Of a stretch of DNA of 15,522 nucleotides, positions 1-6,882 are shown in pieces; the first letter of the stretch is position 1; each line of letters begins with the position of its first letter. A program made the translations under genes and the position numbers. Source of the DNA: Bacteroidetes bacterium UBA4009 (lineage in GTDB: Bacteria > Bacteroidota > Bacteroidia > NS11-12g > UBA9320); the NCBI GenBank assembly GCA_002384205.1, contig DGBH01000193.1:21918-37439 (forward strand), given 5' to 3'. Under the pieces are notes generated by a model. That model was not told where the DNA came from. It saw only the letters and a list, made by a program, of their open reading frames with translations, and ran no database searches.

Positions 1-1
1 C

Positions 2-70
2 GATTACCAAAAAGCGGCAGCTGGGGAATTATCAGAAAGGTATCTGGATGCCCTCAAAAAACTGCATTAA
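2..70 (+). CDS. 3' end of a truncated upstream gene
   Basis: An open frame enters from the left edge and stops at TAA 68-70. It encodes 22 residues, starting DYQKAAAGELSERYLDAL and ending in a Lys-rich tail, a charged amphipathic helix typical of a protein C-terminus. Too little is visible to name a family. The composition is normal for a coding region, and the frame is open across every visible codon. It is followed by about 230 bases without a convincing gene before the MerR regulator. Whether this is real depends on sequence to the left of the window; the alternative is a chance open frame of 22 codons. Confidence 0.5.
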   Translation, partial: DYQKAAAGELSERYLDALKKLH

Positions 71-286
71 GCAAGTAGTAGCTATCTTCAAAAACATAGT
101 AATAGCGCGCATAAAAGACTTTTTTATTTCTTGTGCTTGTGATAGCTTTAACAACTACACAAATGAGATAGGATTTAATGCACACATACAGAATATCCTT
201 TTTATGGAGGCATTTAATATTTTAATTCTGTTAATGATTTTTTAGTTTTAGTTGAACACAACAATCGTTTATTTAAACATATATAT
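71..286. other. Intergenic region upstream of the MerR regulator
   Basis: AT-rich spacer with no gene I would support. A 65-codon ATG frame at 48-245 has low-complexity hydrophobic and Asn/Ile-rich content, overlaps the end of the upstream gene, and resembles no family I know. Just before the regulator there are two short inverted repeats: GTTG-AACA-CAAC at 251-262 and GTTTA-TT-TAAAC at 267-278. They lie immediately upstream of a -7-like element and are candidate operator half-sites, but arms this short also arise by chance in AT-rich DNA. Confidence 0.4.
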
Positions 287-294
287 TAAATTTG
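287..294 (+). promoter_or_regulatory. Bacteroidetes-type -7 element TAAATTTG before the MerR gene
   Basis: Exact match to TAnnTTTG. Only 6 nt separate it from GTG 301. By the usual -33/-7 geometry, transcription would start around 298, giving a leader of a few nucleotides. The alternative in-frame start TTG 292 lies inside this element, which favours GTG 301. No good TTTG -33 box is visible 17-23 bp upstream. Confidence 0.5.
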
Positions 295-300
295 GCTACT

Positions 301-1176
301 GTGAATAGCAATTTAAGTATAAAGGATTTAGAAAATATCAGCGGCGTGAAGGCCCATACTATAAGGATATGGGAAAAAAGATATGATTTAATTAAGCCTG
401 AACGGACCCCGACAAACATTCGATTTTACGATAATACAGCACTCAAAAAACTGCTAAATATTTCATCCCTAGTGAGTAAAGGGATGAAAATAAGTAAGGC
501 AGCAATGCTTAGTTCAGAAAAACTTCATGAAGCAATCGAAAATTTACAAAAAAATGATTCGGTGAATTCTGAGAAACTATTGGTTAATGATTTGATTATT
601 GCTACCCTAAATTGTGATGTATTTTCATTCGAAAAGTACTATTCTGGCTATCGTAAAAAGCATGGTTTCGAGGCTACCGTTGAAAAAATACTGTATCCAT
701 TACTTGTTCGTATAGGACTCTTGTGGAGCGTAAATAAGATGAATATCGGCCAGGAACATTTTTCAAGTCAACTTATCAGGAAAAAGCTATTTGCAGCTAT
801 TAATGCCTTGCCTCACAAGGCCTCCGATAATAAATATTTGCTCTATTTACCGGAAAAACAGCATCATGAGATAGGCCTTTTATATGCTCATTATCTCATT
901 TTGAAAAAAGGGAATCAAAGCGTTTATCTGGGGCCTAACGTTCCATTGTCCTATGTTAAATCCTGTTCAGAAACGATTAAAGCAACTCACATACTTTGCT
1001 CATTTATTATACCCATAGCAAAAGACAAAATGTTGGTATATCTTGATAAAATGAATGATTATTTTAAAGATGGGCAGGTTATTATTCATAATAACAAAAA
1101 AGACAAATTGGATATTGGCAAGCGCCCTTCTATGTCATTAATATCCTCTATAGACGATCTAAAAAAGATGATATAA
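301..1176 (+). CDS. MerR-family regulator with CarH/LitR-type B12-binding sensor region
   Basis: Transcription regulator with an N-terminal winged-helix MerR DNA-binding domain (roughly residues 8-75, with the family signature IKDLENISGVKAHTIRIWEKRY). This is followed by a helical cap and a Rossmann-like cobalamin-binding region (to about residue 290). Numbering from the upstream TTG 292, the cap holds W145-x9-E155-H156, the arrangement CarH uses to hold adenosylcobalamin. Further on, HHEIG at 191-195 gives an HxxG motif, with H191/H192 where CarH has its cobalt-ligand histidine. In characterised CarH proteins, light breaks the Co-C bond and releases the repressor from DNA; carotenoid or photolyase genes are common targets. 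The targets here are not visible. GTG 301 is preferred over TTG 292 because it gives the short N-terminus usual in the family and does not overlap the promoter. Ligand binding is inferred from motifs only. The family call is secure. Confidence 0.88.
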   Translation: MNSNLSIKDLENISGVKAHTIRIWEKRYDLIKPERTPTNIRFYDNTALKKLLNISSLVSKGMKISKAAMLSSEKLHEAIENLQKNDSVNSEKLLVNDLIIATLNCDVFSFEKYYSGYRKKHGFEATVEKILYPLLVRIGLLWSVNKMNIGQEHFSSQLIRKKLFAAINALPHKASDNKYLLYLPEKQHHEIGLLYAHYLILKKGNQSVYLGPNVPLSYVKSCSETIKATHILCSFIIPIAKDKMLVYLDKMNDYFKDGQVIIHNNKKDKLDIGKRPSMSLISSIDDLKKMI

Positions 1177-1360
1177 TGACACTGCGATTCCCTTTTATTC
1201 AACATTTTCTAAGCTTTATCTCAAAACTCATTAACTTAAATTTTAATGCTCAACTGTGGAAATGGATTTAACATTACAACTATTAACATGATCTAGAGTA
1301 AAACGTCCCTTATTTAAGGAACACTTTCTGATAATTCACACATAAAAAATATCTAGAAAC
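1177..1360. other. Convergent intergenic region between the MerR gene and rpoD
   Basis: AT-rich DNA between two converging genes. I see no ORF or RNA gene. A short inverted repeat CCTTA-TT-TAAGG lies at 1308-1319; it is too small to call a terminator for the MerR transcript. The clear stem-loop lies closer to rpoD and is listed separately. Confidence 0.4.
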
Positions 1361-1391
1361 AGAAACGGCTACCTATAAAGCAGCCGTTTCT
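1361..1391 (-). terminator. Stem-loop terminator downstream of rpoD
   Basis: Perfect 10-bp stem AGAAACGGCT / AGCCGTTTCT around an 11-nt loop (1371-1381), 18 bases beyond the rpoD stop. On the minus strand a run of six T follows about 10 nt after the stem. That fits an intrinsic terminator with a somewhat displaced U tract. It could also slow transcripts arriving from the MerR gene, although there is no T-run on the plus side. Confidence 0.7.
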
Positions 1392-1409
1392 AAAATATAG
1401 TAAACTTAG

Positions 1410-2273
1410 TTATCCTAAGTACGATTTTAAAATGTTGCTTTTACTGGACTTACGCAGTCTTCTTAATGCCTTTTCCTTAATTTGACGAACACGCTCGCGT
1501 GTTAGGCCAACTTTATCTGAAATATCCTCAAGTGTATGAGCCGGTCCACCATCCAATCCGTAATAGTATTTCAACACATCTCTTTCCTTTTCAGAAAGTG
1601 TAGATATTACACGGTTTATTTCTTTTCTGAGAGACTCATCCATCAATGGCTGATCTGGATTAGGCTCATCATTATTATCTAGCACACCCAACAAACTATT
1701 ATCTTCACCTTCAATAAGCGGAGCATCTATAGATAAATGTCTACCAGAAGATTTAAAGGCATTTTCAACCTCTGTAACACTTATTTCAAGTTCTTTTGCG
1801 ATTTCTTCCGGCGTTGGTTCGCGCTCTTGGAGCTGTTCGAGCCTTGCTGCTGCTGCACTTATTCTTCCTATGCTACCTACTTTATTAAGGGGTAATCGTA
1901 CGATACGCGACTGGTCTGCCAAAGCCTGAAGAATAGACTGGCGTATCCACCATACCGCATAGGAGATAAATTTAAAACCACGAGTTTCATCGAAACGTTT
2001 TGCTGCTTTAATAAGACCTAAGTTGCCCTCGTTTATTAAATCACCTAATGTGAGTCCTTGATTTTGATATTGTTTTGACACAGAAACCACAAAACGTAAA
2101 TTAGCATTTACTAGTTTCTCTAAGGCAGCTTGATCGCCATCTCTAATTCTACCTGCTAACTCTACCTCTTCTTGAGCGTCTATCATCGCTACTTTACTTA
2201 TCTCGTTAAGATATTTATCGAGCGATTTGTTTTCCCGGTTGGTAAACTGTTTTGAAATTTTAAGTTGTCTCAT
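1410..2273 (-). CDS. rpoD: RNA polymerase primary sigma factor, Bacteroidetes short RpoD
   Basis: Housekeeping sigma-70 factor that guides RNA polymerase to TAnnTTTG promoters. At 287 aa it has the usual Bacteroidetes length, without the long region 1.1 and non-conserved insert of proteobacterial RpoD. Region 1.2 begins around residue 17 (SLDKYLNEI). Region 2 spans about 50-120 with the core-binding [12 protein letters not shown] and the melting/-10 helix [19 protein letters not shown] (100-118). Region 3 spans about 128-200. Region 4 ends in the helix-turn-helix [30 protein letters not shown] (246-275). The C-terminus KSYLG matches the Bacteroidetes type. The ATG at 2273 gives the conserved MRQLKI start. 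It is transcribed alone, divergent from icd, with a promoter upstream and a stem-loop downstream. A paralogous group 2 sigma is possible in principle, but the length and ends fit the primary factor. Confidence 0.95.
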   Translation of the reverse strand: MRQLKISKQFTNRENKSLDKYLNEISKVAMIDAQEEVELAGRIRDGDQAALEKLVNANLRFVVSVSKQYQNQGLTLGDLINEGNLGLIKAAKRFDETRGFKFISYAVWWIRQSILQALADQSRIVRLPLNKVGSIGRISAAAARLEQLQEREPTPEEIAKELEISVTEVENAFKSSGRHLSIDAPLIEGEDNSLLGVLDNNDEPNPDQPLMDESLRKEINRVISTLSEKERDVLKYYYGLDGGPAHTLEDISDKVGLTRERVRQIKEKALRRLRKSSKSNILKSYLG

Positions 2274-2308
2274 TTATTATTAAATGTTTCTGCTTGCACT
2301 ATGACTTG

Positions 2309-2342
2309 CAAAGGTATGTTTTTTTACCACAAAAGCTACAAA
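2309..2342 (-). promoter_or_regulatory. rpoD promoter, TTTG-N22-TACCTTTG
   Basis: On the minus strand TACCTTTG occupies 2316-2309 and TTTG 2342-2339, separated by 22 bp, matching the Bacteroidetes -33/-7 layout. The -7 box ends 35 nt before the rpoD ATG, a leader of roughly 30 nt. A second TTTTG at 2334-2330 lies too close (13 bp) to be the partner box. Confidence 0.65.
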
Positions 2343-2414
2343 TATTAAAGGCTTATAAGGCGATTTACGTCTGCAAAAAGTATGCCTAAATAATAAAAAC
2401 AGGGCGAACATTGC

Positions 2415-2422
2415 TACCTTTG
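2415..2422 (+). promoter_or_regulatory. icd promoter -7 element TACCTTTG
   Basis: Exact TAnnTTTG, 24 nt before the icd ATG. No convincing TTTG -33 box is seen 17-23 bp upstream. The predicted leader is about 20 nt and has no purine-rich Shine-Dalgarno sequence. Confidence 0.6.
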
Positions 2423-2446
2423 TGATTCTAAATTACCAAACAAGAA

Positions 2447-3901
2447 ATGACTAAGATAAAAATATCAGTAGCTAAAGGCGATGGAATTGGTCCGGAGATT
2501 ATGGATGCGGTTCTTTCTGTTTTTGCCGCTGCCCAAGTGCCCTTAGAATATGAATTCGTATCAATGGGCAAAGGAGTTTATGACCTTGGATATACCACAG
2601 GAATGACAGATGAAGCCAAGCAAAGCGTTGAGTCTACGGGAATTCTTTTTAAAGGTCCTATGGAAACACCTAAAGGGGGCGGGGTGAAAAGTATTAATGT
2701 AACCGCGCGCAAAACATGGAACACCCATTCCAATATTCGAAAATTTCAAACTATTAAAGGCGTAGATACCGTTTTTAGTAAAGCGGGCATATCTATTAAT
2801 CTAACTATTGTTAGAGAAAATATAGAAGACACCTATGGAGGAATAGAGCATTACATGACAAAAGATGTGGCCGTAAGTCGTCGAATTATTTCAAGGCCTG
2901 GTTCTGAGCAGGTTATACGTTCAGCTTTTGAAACAGCACTAAAAGAAGGATACACCACGGTAACCTGTGGACATAAAGCTAATATCATGAAGCTGACAGA
3001 CGGAATGTTCCTGGACACTTTTTATGAAATAGCAAAGGAATACCCTCAACTCCATGCTGAAGATATTATCGTAGACGCCTTATGTATGAAGCTTGTTTGC
3101 GCCCCTCAGCAATTCGAATGCATTGTGCTTACTAATCTGCAAGGCGACATCGTGTCAGACCTTTGTGCTGGACTGGTCGGCGGCTTAGGTTTTGCACCGT
3201 CAGCTAATATTGGGGATCACATCAAAATATTTGAAGCCGTGCATGGCACAGCGCCAGATATAGCTGGTCAAAATAAAGCGAATCCCACTTCACTTATAAT
3301 GAGTGGTGTATTAATGCTAAATCAGTTAGGTCTAGACCCTTATAGTTCTGCAATTCAAAATGCCTTAATGACTACAATAGAAAATGGCGTACATACCGGT
3401 GATTTCGGGCAAAATAGGTCAAAATCTGTTGGCACTAAAGAGTATACACAAGCAATAATTGCCGCACTAAAAGTGGACACCATCGCTGCCGGGAATTTAG
3501 ATAAATATCGAAAACCCACTCTACCATCTGCCAATAAAATGATGGTGAGTAGTAGCGAAATTATTGAAACCGTAGGTATTGACCTTTTTGTAGAGTCTGA
3601 ACAGCAAGCAAATATCATCGCAGCTATTGTACAAAGTCATCTCGACAGTGATATGGAGTTAACAACCATTACTAATAGAGGAACCCAAGTTTGGCCAGAA
3701 GGTTCTGTGTTTACAGACTTAGTAGATACTTATGTGGTGCGAATTGAGAAAAATACTACTGAAATAATAAAGAAAAAGAAGTTTATGGAGCAAGCCATAC
3801 ATCTATACGACTTCCTTAATATTAGTTCCATCGAAATGCTAATAACCATAGATGGTAAAAGAAAATACTCTCTAGCACAGGGCCAAAAAGCGAATGCATA
3901 A
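2447..3901 (+). CDS. icd: Isocitrate dehydrogenase, probably NAD-dependent, long bacterial form
   Basis: Oxidative decarboxylation of isocitrate to 2-oxoglutarate in the TCA cycle, in the cytoplasm. The core (about 1-340) has the residues expected from E. coli Icd: S82, N84, R88, R98 and R123 for substrate; Y130 and K177 for catalysis; and D210, D234 (NLQGD) and D238 for the metal. The coenzyme loop reads HGTAPDIAGQNKANP (266-280). The positions equivalent to E. coli K344, Y345 and V351, which hold the NADP phosphate, are D271, I272 and A278, the combination associated with NAD use. At 484 aa it is longer than E. coli Icd (416) because of a C-terminal domain (about 345-484), as in the Rickettsia and Thermus forms. 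The ATG follows a TACCTTTG promoter. The next gene starts 2 nt after its stop. Family secure; cofactor inferred. Confidence 0.93.
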   Translation: MTKIKISVAKGDGIGPEIMDAVLSVFAAAQVPLEYEFVSMGKGVYDLGYTTGMTDEAKQSVESTGILFKGPMETPKGGGVKSINVTARKTWNTHSNIRKFQTIKGVDTVFSKAGISINLTIVRENIEDTYGGIEHYMTKDVAVSRRIISRPGSEQVIRSAFETALKEGYTTVTCGHKANIMKLTDGMFLDTFYEIAKEYPQLHAEDIIVDALCMKLVCAPQQFECIVLTNLQGDIVSDLCAGLVGGLGFAPSANIGDHIKIFEAVHGTAPDIAGQNKANPTSLIMSGVLMLNQLGLDPYSSAIQNALMTTIENGVHTGDFGQNRSKSVGTKEYTQAIIAALKVDTIAAGNLDKYRKPTLPSANKMMVSSSEIIETVGIDLFVESEQQANIIAAIVQSHLDSDMELTTITNRGTQVWPEGSVFTDLVDTYVVRIEKNTTEIIKKKKFMEQAIHLYDFLNISSIEMLITIDGKRKYSLAQGQKANA

Positions 3902-3903
3902 AG

Positions 3904-4965
3904 GTGAATACCCCGAGTAATATAACAAGCTATTTTACACGTAAAAAGCTCATTATTCCAATCTTGATTGGTATACTAACCGCTGCTTATTTTTTCTTTC
4001 AAGGATTTGACATTAAGGCCTACGACAGAATACGCTGGACAGGATTAAGCTCCATTTGGATAGCGTGCGCGCTAGTCATGGTCACTACACGATTATTAGG
4101 ATATTCTTACAGGCTCATTGTACTTTCTAATTATCAACTCAGCTGGACACAGGCGTTGCAAATCATTGTTCTTTGGGAGTTTTCTTCCGCTATATCGCCA
4201 GGTATAGTAGGAGGATCTGCTGCAGCTTTTATACTCCTAGCCAAAGAAAAAAAAATCAATGCTGGAAAAGGTACCGCCATAGTGCTCGCTACATCTTATC
4301 TCGATGTATTATTTTATGTTTTAGCAGCACCATTTTTATGGCTATTTGTAAAAAAGTCTGAAGTAATTCCTAGCCATATCGATTATGTATCGGGTATGCA
4401 AATTCAGTATTTGTTTTTGGGTGCATATGGGCTCTTTCTAGCTTGGTGTATTATCATTTTCATTGGCCTCTTTTATAAACCCCAAGCCATCAAGATGGTA
4501 GTTCTTTGGATTTTCAAACTTCCTGGTTTGCTTCGATATAAAAACAAAGTAGAAAACTGGGGAAATAATATGGTAATAGCGGCATCTGACTTCAGGAATG
4601 AGCCTCTAAGTTATTGGATAAAAGCTTTTGGCGGCACCTTAATTGCATGGATCTCCCGATTTCTATTGGTTAATTTTTTAATCTTAGCTTTAGGAAACGG
4701 GGCTTCTGTCGCCACCATATTTGCAAAACAGCTGGTAATGTGGGGAGCGCTCCTTGTCCCCATTACTCCTGGAGCTGTAGGTATGGCGGAGTGGCTGTTT
4801 GGCGGGTTTATGGGAGAATACTTTGCCAATGCGCAACTAACCAACACAACCGCATTTGTTTGGCGACTGTTGAGTTATTGGCCATACTTGTTTGCAGGAA
4901 TTATTATTTTTCCTGTTTGGTATAATCGCGTTAGCAAAAACACCCAGTCTGAATCAAGCATTTAA
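3904..4965 (+). CDS. Flippase-like integral membrane protein (UPF0104 / LPG-synthase TM domain family)
   Basis: A 353-residue polytopic inner-membrane protein with about eight hydrophobic stretches: roughly 16-33, 50-65, 85-110, 123-148, 167-190, 243-262, 275-290 and 322-340. It carries family features PGIVGGSAAAF (99-109) and TPGAVGMAEW (288-297). It matches the stand-alone transmembrane domain related to MprF and AglD, for which lipid-flipping or glycolipid roles have been proposed; the substrate cannot be told from sequence. There is no lysyl-transferase domain, so it is not a full MprF. It starts with GTG 2 nt after the icd stop, with AAAGG touching the start codon, so translation is probably coupled to icd. 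There is no obvious metabolic link to icd, and the pairing may be simply positional. Confidence 0.8.
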   Translation: MNTPSNITSYFTRKKLIIPILIGILTAAYFFFQGFDIKAYDRIRWTGLSSIWIACALVMVTTRLLGYSYRLIVLSNYQLSWTQALQIIVLWEFSSAISPGIVGGSAAAFILLAKEKKINAGKGTAIVLATSYLDVLFYVLAAPFLWLFVKKSEVIPSHIDYVSGMQIQYLFLGAYGLFLAWCIIIFIGLFYKPQAIKMVVLWIFKLPGLLRYKNKVENWGNNMVIAASDFRNEPLSYWIKAFGGTLIAWISRFLLVNFLILALGNGASVATIFAKQLVMWGALLVPITPGAVGMAEWLFGGFMGEYFANAQLTNTTAFVWRLLSYWPYLFAGIIIFPVWYNRVSKNTQSESSI

Positions 4966-5036
4966 TGTAAGGCAATCTGCCTGCTTCTGAATTATGATGA
5001 TTTTTAAAACTACCCTTTTTAGTGATTTAGAAACCC

Positions 5037-5044
5037 TACATTTG
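5037..5044 (+). promoter_or_regulatory. pdxA promoter -7 element TACATTTG
   Basis: Exact TAnnTTTG, only 8 nt before the pdxA ATG. The predicted transcript start near 5048 leaves a leader of about 5 nt. A T-rich run at 5016-5020 sits at -33 distance, but no clean TTTG is present. Confidence 0.6.
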
Positions 5045-5052
5045 CCTTCCAA

Positions 5053-6129
5053 ATGAGTAACAAACCATATATAGGTATCACCATTGGTGATTTTAATGGC
5101 ATAGGGCCCGAGTTAATACTCAAAACACTCGGGAATAGTCTCGTTTTTAACTACTGCACTCCTGTGGTATATGCGACTTCGTATATACTTAAGTTTTATA
5201 CAGATCTGTTAGGATACGCACCCCTTGAAACGAATATAGTTAATAGAAAAGAAGATATTAAAGCAGGGGTAGTTAATCTTCGAATTTGCAGTACCGATAA
5301 AATTGAAATTACGCCGGGAATAGCTAATGTGCAAGGAGGTAAACTAGCTTTTGATGCTTTAAAACTTGCAGTTGCGGATGTAAAGGATGGGGTTATTCAA
5401 GATATTCTTACGGCACCCATAGACAAACAAATGTGCGCAGAAGCGGGAATGACCTCTAATGGACATACACACTATTTTGCAGAAGAATTCCAGTCTGAAG
5501 TACAAATGATTTTGGTAAATGACGATTTACGTGTCGCTATGGTAACGGGCCATACCGCTTTAAGTAATGTAGCCGGCGCACTTAGTTTAGACAAGATAAC
5601 CGATACCATAAAGTTGCTAAATCATAATTTAAAATCGGATTTTGGTATAAAAAAACCTAAAATAGCGGTCTTAGGAGTGAATCCTCATGGAGGTGATAAT
5701 GGACTTATGGGACGAGAAGAAATAGATTTAATCAAACCCGCTATAGCTCAAGCACAGGAGGCTGGAATCCTGGTTATAGGCCCTTATCCACCAGACGGTT
5801 TTTTTGGAAGCGATAATGCTCGTAATTTTGATGGCATAGTTGGGATGTACCATGATCAGGTTCTCATTCCTTTCAAACAAGTTGCTTTTAAAGATGGAAT
5901 TAATTTTTCTGCAGGATTACCCATTATTAGAACTAGCCCAGACCACGGCACGGCATACGACATTGCTGGCAAAGGCGAAGCAGACACCTCATCTTTCATT
6001 AACGCTATGTACCTTATTAATAAGGTGCATCGTAATAGAGCTGCTTATTTTGATCAAAGCAGCACTCCGTTATCTTTCAAAGAACACCGTAGGGAAAAAT
6101 TCAGCATTGGGGTGCCCGATTTAAGATAA
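5053..6129 (+). CDS. pdxA: 4-hydroxythreonine-4-phosphate dehydrogenase
   Basis: NAD-dependent oxidation of 4-phosphohydroxy-L-threonine in the DXP-dependent pathway to pyridoxal 5'-phosphate (with PdxJ). It is 358 aa, close to the usual 330-360. Family motifs run in order: GDFNGIGPE (12-20), TAPIDKQ (120-126), NGHTHYFAEEF (136-146), VNPHGGD (209-215), YPPDGFF (245-251), MYHDQ (265-269) and SPDHGTAYDIAGKG (295-308). The three metal-binding histidines are all present as H167, H212 and H267, at almost the same positions as in E. coli PdxA (166, 211, 266). The ATG gives the expected short N-terminus just after a TACATTTG box. The gene has its own promoter at both flanks (its own and that of DUF177), so it may be a single-gene unit. 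A PdxA2-like paralogue is conceivable but the motifs fit canonical PdxA. Confidence 0.95.
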   Translation: MSNKPYIGITIGDFNGIGPELILKTLGNSLVFNYCTPVVYATSYILKFYTDLLGYAPLETNIVNRKEDIKAGVVNLRICSTDKIEITPGIANVQGGKLAFDALKLAVADVKDGVIQDILTAPIDKQMCAEAGMTSNGHTHYFAEEFQSEVQMILVNDDLRVAMVTGHTALSNVAGALSLDKITDTIKLLNHNLKSDFGIKKPKIAVLGVNPHGGDNGLMGREEIDLIKPAIAQAQEAGILVIGPYPPDGFFGSDNARNFDGIVGMYHDQVLIPFKQVAFKDGINFSAGLPIIRTSPDHGTAYDIAGKGEADTSSFINAMYLINKVHRNRAAYFDQSSTPLSFKEHRREKFSIGVPDLR

Positions 6130-6142
6130 CTTGTGAATAATA

Positions 6143-6172
6143 CTTGAAATATACGTAAAGTAATTACCTTTG
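6143..6172 (+). promoter_or_regulatory. Promoter of the DUF177-rpmF-plsX-fabH-accBC operon
   Basis: CTTG at 6143-6146, an 18-bp spacer, then an exact TACCTTTG at 6165-6172, a good fit to the Bacteroidetes -33/-7 pattern. It ends 13 nt before the DUF177 ATG, so the leader would be about 10 nt. This is the best-formed plus-strand promoter in the window and heads the largest operon. Confidence 0.7.
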
Positions 6173-6185
6173 CACACTTTTTACA

Positions 6186-6686
6186 ATGAAGTTGTCAGAT
6201 TTCGATATTGATTTTATCAAGTTTAAAAACGAAAAGGATCAGTTTCATTTTGAAATGAATAATAAGTTCTTTGGATTGAAAGAAAATAGCCTATATCATT
6301 CTGGTGATATAGATGTAGCCGTCACTTGCGAGAGAAACGAGAATACTATCTCAGTAGACTATATACTGAATGGCATGGTAACTGGTGAGTGCGAAAGATG
6401 TTTAGAAGACATACAATTAGAAGTAAAAATTACTCATAACGAGTTAATCAAACTAACTTCTAGTGAGAGTTTGCTAACTGAAGAAAACTACATCTCCATT
6501 CACCATCCGGTATACAATGTTTATGATACGCTGTACGAACAGGTATGTATAAACATGCCGTTAAGAAAGATTTGCGAAAACTCAACAAAGAAACAAGAAT
6601 GTAAGATAGACGACCATCTAAGTACTTCGACAAACGAACCGATAGAAGACGAAAGATGGGCACAATTAAAAAAAATTATAAAATAA
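6186..6686 (+). CDS. DUF177 / YceD-family protein
   Basis: Small cytoplasmic protein (166 aa) of the family encoded just ahead of rpmF in most bacteria; members are linked to 23S rRNA and ribosome biogenesis, but the exact role here is inferred from family and position. The conserved C-x2-C lies at C69-C72 (CERCLEDI). The C-terminal part has P-L-R-x-x-C at 125-130 and, near the end, DERW (156-159), corresponding to the family DPRW signature. The second cysteine pair is loose (C130, C139, and C121) compared with the CxxC repeat seen in many relatives, so metal binding at this end is doubtful. First gene of a tight operon, it ends 4 nt before rpmF. The ATG start sits right after the promoter. 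Function uncertain; family call is good. Confidence 0.85.
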   Translation: MKLSDFDIDFIKFKNEKDQFHFEMNNKFFGLKENSLYHSGDIDVAVTCERNENTISVDYILNGMVTGECERCLEDIQLEVKITHNELIKLTSSESLLTEENYISIHHPVYNVYDTLYEQVCINMPLRKICENSTKKQECKIDDHLSTSTNEPIEDERWAQLKKIIK

Positions 6687-6690
6687 TAAA

Positions 6691-6876
6691 ATGGCACATC
6701 CTAAACGTAAGATTTCCAAGACAAGAAGAGACAAAAGAAGAACTCATTACAAATTAGGTGATAGACAATTGCACAGAGATCCAGTAACTGGAGACGTTCA
6801 CTTGTACCACCGTTTGAATTTAGAAACTGGCATGTACAGAGGTGTACAAGTTATAGAGTCTAAAAACGCTGAATAA
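6691..6876 (+). CDS. rpmF: 50S ribosomal protein L32, cysteine-free form
   Basis: 61-residue basic protein of the large ribosomal subunit. The N-terminus [20 protein letters not shown] is diagnostic for bL32, followed by LYHR (38-41). There is no cysteine anywhere. Many bL32 proteins carry four cysteines that bind zinc; here the region that would hold the first pair reads [12 protein letters not shown], so this is a zinc-independent version. It lies 4 nt after DUF177 and 6 nt before plsX, the classic yceD-rpmF-plsX-fabH order, so it is cotranscribed with lipid genes. A second, zinc-binding L32 could exist elsewhere in the genome; that cannot be seen here. Confidence 0.95.
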   Translation: MAHPKRKISKTRRDKRRTHYKLGDRQLHRDPVTGDVHLYHRLNLETGMYRGVQVIESKNAE

Positions 6877-6882
6877 AAGCTT

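Noticed and set aside
48..245. 65-codon plus-strand ORF before the MerR gene
   Set aside because: It overlaps the end of the truncated upstream frame, has biased low-complexity content, and has no promoter box or family resemblance. It is best explained as a chance frame in AT-rich DNA.
292..300. TTG 292 as the start of the MerR protein
   Set aside because: The codon lies inside the TAAATTTG promoter element. GTG 301 gives the normal family N-terminus.
1404..1420. Inverted repeat ACTTAG-TTATC-CTAAGT over the rpoD stop codon
   Set aside because: The 6-bp AT-rich stem largely reflects coding sequence for the conserved C-terminus. The stronger stem-loop just downstream is the likely terminator.
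4970..4982. Hairpin AGGCA-ATC-TGCCT after the membrane protein gene as a terminator
   Set aside because: The stem is only 5 bp, and the nearest T-run starts about 18 nt later. Too weak to call.
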